NCBI GenBank assembly: GCA_019241285.1
Contig: JAFAXD010000214.1
Span: forward strand, 1 to 36,990
Source: Xanthobacteraceae bacterium
Lineage (GTDB): Bacteria; Pseudomonadota; Alphaproteobacteria; Rhizobiales; Xanthobacteraceae
Length of the DNA: 36,990 bases
Direction of reading: 5' to 3'
The notes beneath the pieces were generated by a model that ran no database searches, had not been told where the DNA came from, and saw nothing but the letters and a program-made list of their open reading frames with translations. How positions within the stretch are numbered: position 1 is the first letter of the stretch; each line of letters opens with the position of its first letter. A program made the translations under genes and the position numbers. Below, one piece after another: positions 32,708 to 36,990 of this stretch.

Positions 32708-32825
32708 AATCAAAAGCCCCGCCGAGGGTGGGGCGGGGCTTTTGGAACAGGGGCGCTGGGACTGGAGGGTGAGGGGGGGACCCAGCGCTAACGGGGTGAG
32801 CGCATAATCTCACTCCAGGCCTGCC
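32708..32825 (-). ncRNA. candidate small RNA with promoter and terminator
   Basis: A minus-strand unit of about 118 bases: a good promoter just upstream (32832-32860), an internal stem GCGCTGGG/CCCAGCGC (32753-32760 with 32781-32788), and a terminal 12-base-pair hairpin at 32712-32743 followed by TTTTGATTTG on that strand. It matches no RNA family I know. A five-codon ATG-to-TAG frame preceded by GGAG lies at 32805-32788 and could be a leader peptide or chance. The region 32653-32972 has no other supportable gene. Confidence 0.45.
32712..32743. terminator. bidirectional intrinsic terminator hairpin
   Basis: AAAAGCCCCGCC (32712-32723) and GGCGGGGCTTTT (32732-32743) form a perfect 12-base-pair stem with an 8-base loop. 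T tracts close the stem on both strands, so it can terminate transcription in either direction. Confidence 0.75.
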
Positions 32826-32831
32826 GGGGCA

Positions 32832-32860
32832 ATTATACGGAGGTTTCGATTGGGTGTCTT
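32832..32860 (-). promoter_or_regulatory. sigma-70-like promoter on the minus strand
   Basis: On the minus strand AAGACA (32860-32855), a 17-base spacer and a perfect TATAAT (32837-32832). Consensus -10 boxes are rare in this GC-rich sequence. The only thing downstream before a terminator is the candidate small RNA. Confidence 0.5.
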
Positions 32861-32972
32861 AGAACCTTCAACCTGGAGGCCCTAGACTTGTTTCGGCGGC
32901 AGCCGCATACGCGACTTAGCAATTGCGGTACTTCAAGGCCGGATTGGTGGGTGCCTGCTTGGACGTGAGGGC

Positions 32973-34196
32973 ATGACGCAGCCGGTACGTGCGTCTGAGA
33001 CGCCCGAAAACCGAGTCGTCCCGTTTCCCGCAGGCGCCTCGGAGACGAGCCGCGCGACCCCTGATGCGCCGCTGGACGTCAGGTCCGAGCAGATTCGTCT
33101 GCTGCGAGAGCACCCCAGCCTCATCGTGTTCAATTTGGTCAACGCCCTGCTGGTCTTCGTCGTGCTATGGCGTATATTCCCGCATCAATTGCTAATGGGA
33201 TGGTACGCGCTTTTTGCGATCATCATCCCGGCCCGCCTGATCCTGTCGCACGTCAGCCGGCAGCGTGGCTGGCCGACCGCGACAGTCGCCCGGCTCGGTG
33301 TCGCCGGCTCGGCCGCGACTGGGGCTGCTTGGGGCCTGCTTGCTTGGCCGATCCTGACCATCCCCGGGCTCACCTATCCGGTGTTCATCATCTTTGTGCT
33401 TGGCGGGATGACCGCCGGCGCGGTTTTGCTCGATGCTGCCTATCTGCCCGCGTTCGTTGCGTTCGTGCTGCCCATCCTTGCCCCTGCGAGCATCGCCTTT
33501 GCCATCCGCGGCGATGAGGCCTCGCTCGCCATGGGACTGATGCTGGTCGCCTTCACCATCGTGCAAGCCGTGGTGGGATGGCGGGCCAATCGTTGGATCG
33601 TCGACACCCTGAGATTGCAGGCCCAACGCGAGAACCTGACCGCGGACCTCTATCGCACCACCGCCGAACTGACGCGGCGCGAGGCCATCCTGCGCATCAT
33701 GGCCAACCATGATCAGCTGACGGGCCTGTTCAATCGCTATTATTTGCTGGAGACGCTGGAGCGCGAGCTTGCACGGGCGAGCCGTCTGCAAGTGTCGGTC
33801 GCCGTCGCTATCCTCGATATCGATCATTTCAAGGATTACAACGATCATTTCGGGCATGAGGCCGGAGACGAGGTGCTGCGCACGACCGCGGCGATGCTCA
33901 AGGATGCGGTGCGTTCAACGGACATCGTCTGCCGCTATGGGGGGGAGGAGTTCCTGATCGTGTTTCTTGACAGCGCAGCCGTGACAGCCATTCCGCGCGT
34001 CGACCAGATCTGCCAGGACATCAGGCAGCGGGTTTATCTCTACCGGGGCAGCGCCATGCCGAGCGTCACCATGTCGGTCGGGGTTGCCGAATTTCCGCAG
34101 CACGGGCGCAGCGTCGACGCGCTGATCCGAGCCGCCGACCGCGCCCTTTATGCCGCCAAGAAGGCGGGACGAGATTGCATCGAAGTGTTCAGCTGA
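32973..34196 (+). CDS. membrane diguanylate cyclase (GGDEF)
   Basis: A 407-residue protein: polar N-terminal tail (1-48), a membrane sensor part with about six hydrophobic segments (about 50-205), a short coiled linker (REN LTADLYRTTAELTRRE) and a GGDEF domain (about 240-405). GGEEF (323-327) and the inhibitory site RSTD (314-317) are both intact, so cyclic-di-GMP synthesis with feedback inhibition is expected. GTGAGGG precedes the ATG. It differs from the soluble PAS-GGDEF at 20500 in its input domain. The signal sensed is unknown. Confidence 0.93.
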   Translation: MTQPVRASETPENRVVPFPAGASETSRATPDAPLDVRSEQIRLLREHPSLIVFNLVNALLVFVVLWRIFPHQLLMGWYALFAIIIPARLILSHVSRQRGWPTATVARLGVAGSAATGAAWGLLAWPILTIPGLTYPVFIIFVLGGMTAGAVLLDAAYLPAFVAFVLPILAPASIAFAIRGDEASLAMGLMLVAFTIVQAVVGWRANRWIVDTLRLQAQRENLTADLYRTTAELTRREAILRIMANHDQLTGLFNRYYLLETLERELARASRLQVSVAVAILDIDHFKDYNDHFGHEAGDEVLRTTAAMLKDAVRSTDIVCRYGGEEFLIVFLDSAAVTAIPRVDQICQDIRQRVYLYRGSAMPSVTMSVGVAEFPQHGRSVDALIRAADRALYAAKKAGRDCIEVFS

Positions 34197-34211
34197 TTGC
34201 TCATAGTTCGA

Positions 34212-35741
34212 TCAAGACGAGGCGCGCGTCATGCCGCGGCTGAGATGGCGCTCGGCCCACCGGGCCAGGCGCACGAACGGCAAGCCGAGCAGCAAGTAAA
34301 TCGCGCCGACCAGGAGGCCGGTACCGAAATAATCGTAGTAGGTGGTCGAGAGCAGCTCGTAGGTCTTGGTCAGCTCCACCAAGGAGATAACTGAGACGAG
34401 CGAGGAATCCTTGAGCAGCGAAATGAAGTCATTGGTGGTCGGCGGCACGACGATGCGCGCCGCTTGCGGGATCACCACGTAGCGCAGCGATTGCCGCTCT
34501 GTCATGTTGAGCGCGATGGCGGCTTCCATCTGATGGCGCGGGATCGCCAGCAGGCCCGCCCGATAGTTCTCCGCCTCGTAGGCCGCGTAGTTGAGCCCGA
34601 GCGCCAGCACGCCCGCCACATAGGGGTCGAGTTGGAGCCCGATCTTGGGCAGCCCGTAGTAGATGAACAGAAGCTGGATCAGCAGCGGCGTGCCACGGAT
34701 CGCCTCGATATAGACTTGCGCGATGCGGTCGAGCACGACGCCGCCATAGACCCGGCACAGCGCCAGGACCACGCCGAATGCCACCGCGAGCACCATCGAC
34801 ATGACCGAGATCTGCACCGTCGCAACGGCCGCCCAGCCCAGCTGCGGCAGAAAACGCATGTAGCGCTCGAGCTGGCCGCGCCACGTGGTCGGTTCGGTCG
34901 CCTCGACAAAGCGATCATAATCGATCGGCTGCGCCAGCATGGAGCGCGCGTCGCCGGTGGCCTGCGCCATCATCTGCGTCCACAGCGCCCAGCGGTCGAG
35001 AATGCGATGCATGGTCCCGTCCGCGAGCATCGTGGAGAGCGCCGAATTGATGTTGGCGAGGAGCTCGGGATGCGCGCCTTTCTTCAACGCGATCCCGTAT
35101 TCGATGCGTCCGATCGGATCGCCGGTGAACTCCAGCGCGCGGTCGGGCTTGGCGTAATAGACCGCGATCGGGAAATCCATGACGCTGGCGTCGAGGCGCC
35201 CCAGTTTGAGATCCGAGTAGACATCGATCTCTTCGTCATAGACGCGTACGTCGATATTTCCGGCGGCGCGCAGAACGTATTCCATCTGGCTCGCCTGCAA
35301 GGTGCCGACGCGTTTGCCCTTGAGGGCGGCCAGGTTATCGAGCGGCGGGTCGCCGCGCCGGATCACGATCTGGCCGAACGTGATGTAGTACGGGATCGAG
35401 AAATCGGCCGCGGCCTGGTGGGCGGATGTGATTTCCAATCCGTTGATGACGAGGTCGTAAAGCCCGGTATCGAGCCCCGGGATCAGGCTTGCCCAGTCAT
35501 TGTTGACGAATACCGGACGGTAGCCGAGCCGCTCCGCCAAGGTGTTCATGATGTCGACCTCGAACCCGATGATCTTATTGGGATCACCCGGATCACGAAA
35601 CGTGTACGGCGCGCCGCTGCTGAGCGCGCCGCCATAGCGTAGCTGGGGCAGGGCGCCAGCGGGCGTGGTTTGTGCCGGTTGCGCGAAAGCCGGGATAACG
35701 GACGAGATCAGCAAGCCAAAGATGAGAGCAAGGCGCGTCAT
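34212..35741 (-). CDS. fused substrate-binding protein and permease of a polar amino-acid ABC transporter
   Basis: A 509-residue polypeptide joining two functions usually made as separate proteins. After a signal peptide (MTRLALIFGLLISSVIPAFA) comes a family-3 solute-binding domain (about 25-255: GFEVDIMNTLAERLGY, LYDLVINGLEITSAHQAAADFSIPYY, GKRVGTLQASQMEYVL), then a HisM/GlnP-type permease (about 300-505) with EAIRGTPLLIQLLFIYYGLP and EAAIALNMTERQSLRYVVIPQA. The start at 35741 has GAGG upstream; 35756 (one base overlapping the ATPase stop) is possible. The binding domain is thus tethered to the translocator, as known for some Gln/polar amino-acid systems. Substrate probably a polar amino acid. 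Confidence 0.92.
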   Translation of the reverse strand: MTRLALIFGLLISSVIPAFAQPAQTTPAGALPQLRYGGALSSGAPYTFRDPGDPNKIIGFEVDIMNTLAERLGYRPVFVNNDWASLIPGLDTGLYDLVINGLEITSAHQAAADFSIPYYITFGQIVIRRGDPPLDNLAALKGKRVGTLQASQMEYVLRAAGNIDVRVYDEEIDVYSDLKLGRLDASVMDFPIAVYYAKPDRALEFTGDPIGRIEYGIALKKGAHPELLANINSALSTMLADGTMHRILDRWALWTQMMAQATGDARSMLAQPIDYDRFVEATEPTTWRGQLERYMRFLPQLGWAAVATVQISVMSMVLAVAFGVVLALCRVYGGVVLDRIAQVYIEAIRGTPLLIQLLFIYYGLPKIGLQLDPYVAGVLALGLNYAAYEAENYRAGLLAIPRHQMEAAIALNMTERQSLRYVVIPQAARIVVPPTTNDFISLLKDSSLVSVISLVELTKTYELLSTTYYDYFGTGLLVGAIYLLLGLPFVRLARWAERHLSRGMTRASS

Positions 35742-35755
35742 GCGGGGGGACCTCA

Positions 35756-36511
35756 TCAGAGGAAGCGGTGCAGGAACTGGCGCGTGCGCGGATCTTTCGG
35801 ATTTTGAAAGATCTCGTCTTCATCGGAAATTTCGATGATCTCACCTTTATCCATGAAGACGATGTAGTCGGAGGCGTCGCGGGCAAATCGCATCTCGTGC
35901 GTCACCACGATCTGCGTCATTCCTTCGCGATCGAGCTCCTTCATGACGTCCAGCACCTCGTCGACCACGATCGGGTCGAGGGCCGACGTCGGCTCGTCGT
36001 AGAGCATCACCTTGGGCGCCATCGCCAGGGCGCGGGCAATCGCGCCGCGCTGTTGCTGGCCGCCTGAGAGATTGAGCGGATAGCGGTCCACTTGCTCGCC
36101 GAGGCCGACCTTCTTGAGCAGTTTTTCGGCCATCGCCGCCGCTTCGTCGCGGGCGACACCCTTCACCACCATCGGCGCCAGCATGACGTTTTGGATCAGG
36201 GTCTTGTGCGGGAACAAATTGAAGGTCTGAAATACCATGCCGACGTTGCGGCGGAGTTTGTGGGCAATGTCGGCGAGCGGCCCGGCCGGGACGTTTGGCT
36301 TGCGCTCCATGGCGACGCCGCAGATCTCGACCCGTCCTGAATCCAGCACTTCGAGGCCGTTGAGGCAGCGCAGCAGGGTGGACTTGCCGCATCCCGACGG
36401 ACCAATGAGCGAGACGAGGTCACCCTCCTCGATCTGGAAGCTCACCCCCTTCAGGATCGGGGTCTTGTCGAACGATTTGTGGATGCCCTCAACCCGAACG
36501 ATCGGTTGCAT
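35756..36511 (-). CDS. polar amino-acid ABC transporter ATP-binding protein (GlnQ/HisP-like)
   Basis: A 251-residue ATPase with Walker A GPSGCGKS (37-44), signature LSGGQQQR, Walker B VMLYDEPTSALDP and switch THEMRFARD, all in the GlnQ/HisP form. The start at 36511 gives the family N-terminus MQPIVRVEGIHKSF; a longer frame to 36628 is antisense to the next gene. It is the first gene of a two-gene operon with the fused binding-protein/permease. Its start codon is 17 bases from the possible start of the divergent hydrolase, so promoters must lie within coding sequence if that start is right. Confidence 0.94.
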   Translation of the reverse strand: MQPIVRVEGIHKSFDKTPILKGVSFQIEEGDLVSLIGPSGCGKSTLLRCLNGLEVLDSGRVEICGVAMERKPNVPAGPLADIAHKLRRNVGMVFQTFNLFPHKTLIQNVMLAPMVVKGVARDEAAAMAEKLLKKVGLGEQVDRYPLNLSGGQQQRGAIARALAMAPKVMLYDEPTSALDPIVVDEVLDVMKELDREGMTQIVVTHEMRFARDASDYIVFMDKGEIIEISDEDEIFQNPKDPRTRQFLHRFL

Positions 36512-36528
36512 TCCCTTTGGCCCCCGTA

Positions 36529-36990
36529 ATGGCGCCACTAAGCCCAAGCACGTCTGACGGTGTGGTGACAAGCCCGATCGCCCGCGCGCTCGCCGGCCCA
36601 GAGGTGTTCTGGACCCGGCGGCGAGCACTGCAAATTTTGGTCCTCGCCGCTACGGCCGGACTGGCTAACCCGTCGTGGGCGACGAGCACGCCTTCAAAGT
36701 GGCTCACCTTGCCGCCGACGCCAAAACTGCCGCCGCTGCGCCGCAGCGAGACGGTGTCAGTCAATGGCGCCAGGATCTATTTCGCGCAGTGCGGCGAGGC
36801 CGGCCCACCGGTGCTGATGTTGCATGGCGGCTTGGGCAATTCGAACTACTGGGGGCACCAGGTCGCCGAGCTTGCCAAACAGTTCGCGGTGACCCTGATG
36901 GACACCCGCGGACACGGCCGCAGCCCGGTGACGTCGCGCGCTTTCAGCTACGGTCTGTTTGCGCAGGACGCCGTCGCTCTCCTGGATTAT
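36529..36990 (+). CDS. exported alpha/beta hydrolase, 3' end beyond the window
   Basis: An open frame runs from ATG 36529 to the edge (at least 154 residues). An internal RRR followed by ALQILVLAATAGLANPSWA looks like a Sec or Tat signal peptide, so the true start may be GTG 36604. The following sequence has the alpha/beta hydrolase oxyanion loop VLMLHGGLGNSNYWGHQ and the strand DTRGHGRSP, typical of the fold; the nucleophile elbow lies beyond the window. It is divergent from the ABC ATPase gene. Substrate unknown. Confidence 0.8.
   Translation, partial: MAPLSPSTSDGVVTSPIARALAGPEVFWTRRRALQILVLAATAGLANPSWATSTPSKWLTLPPTPKLPPLRRSETVSVNGARIYFAQCGEAGPPVLMLHGGLGNSNYWGHQVAELAKQFAVTLMDTRGHGRSPVTSRAFSYGLFAQDAVALLDY

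Noticed and set aside
32740-32800. Possible SRP (4.5S) RNA or 6S RNA in the hairpin-rich gap
   Set aside because: The conserved SRP loop motif is absent and the 6S-type long bulged stem cannot be drawn; left as an unassigned small RNA candidate.
34464-35642. A 392-codon plus-strand frame
   Set aside because: Antisense to the fused binding-protein/permease gene; no motif.
1-36990. CRISPR arrays, transposase genes, rRNA and tRNA genes
   Set aside because: I looked for regularly spaced direct repeats, transposase motifs and cloverleaf or rRNA signatures by eye and found none.

Overview
The window is high-GC and gene-dense and looks like the chromosome of an alphaproteobacterium of the order Hyphomicrobiales (Rhizobiales), in the broad Bradyrhizobium/Rhodopseudomonas/Pseudolabrys neighbourhood. 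The evidence is the gene order coaD - cyclophilin - cyclophilin - queA - tgt, an EcfG-type (general stress response) promoter motif, an Omp25-like beta-barrel protein, and several NMT1/TauA-type and polar amino-acid ABC systems. I recognised no rRNA, tRNA, CRISPR array, insertion sequence or prophage. The assignment is by memory of families and gene order, not by database search.

Layout. (1) 266-5394, plus strand: a housekeeping operon for coenzyme A (coaD), peptidyl-prolyl isomerisation (one exported and one cytosolic cyclophilin with an unknown exported protein between them), queuosine tRNA modification (queA, tgt) and a membrane ceramidase-like hydrolase. The tgt product has lost three of the four zinc ligands of the family. 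(2) 5396-18551: a large catabolic locus. Eight minus-strand genes (13511 down to 5396) are packed with 1-4 base overlaps or short gaps: a DapA-like aldolase, ABC permease, ABC ATPase, Gfo/Idh/MocA dehydrogenase, DUF993 TIM-barrel protein, sugar-phosphate isomerase-like TIM barrel, PYROXD2/CrtI-like FAD oxidoreductase and an isochorismatase-like hydrolase. Upstream lie a TetR regulator, a divergent NMT1-type substrate-binding protein for the ABC system, a GNAT acetyltransferase, and a divergent pair consisting of an NAD-dependent epimerase-like protein and a MetE-core methyltransferase.

Three near-identical palindromes (GTAACC-N4-GGTTAC type) sit exactly in the three promoter regions of this locus: before the aldolase operon, between tetR and the binding protein, and between the epimerase and the MetE-like gene. 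At two of them a perfect TTGACA -35 box lies at the right distance. I read this as one TetR regulon controlling uptake and breakdown of a single unidentified, probably polyhydroxylated and possibly O-methylated or amide-bearing compound. This is the best candidate for an undescribed system in the window.

(3) 18620-28894: mixed functions: DUF4403 protein, a PAS-GGDEF cyclase, a small membrane protein, a Gly/Tyr-rich exported protein under a predicted EcfG promoter, an acyl-CoA-dehydrogenase-fold flavoprotein, a lipoprotein, an mhqO/mhqD-like ring-cleavage dioxygenase plus hydrolase pair, two unknown envelope proteins and a 2-TM potassium-channel/RCK protein with an unusual selectivity filter. 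(4) 29149-32020: a second isochorismatase-like hydrolase paired with an MFS transporter, then an outer-membrane beta-barrel protein. (5) 32155-34196: a decayed PAS gene, about 470 bases with no convincing gene but two strong minus-strand intrinsic terminators and a good minus-strand promoter (candidate small RNAs), then a membrane GGDEF cyclase. (6) 34212-36990: a polar amino-acid ABC system with a fused binding-protein/permease polypeptide and its ATPase, and the start of a divergent exported alpha/beta hydrolase cut by the window edge.
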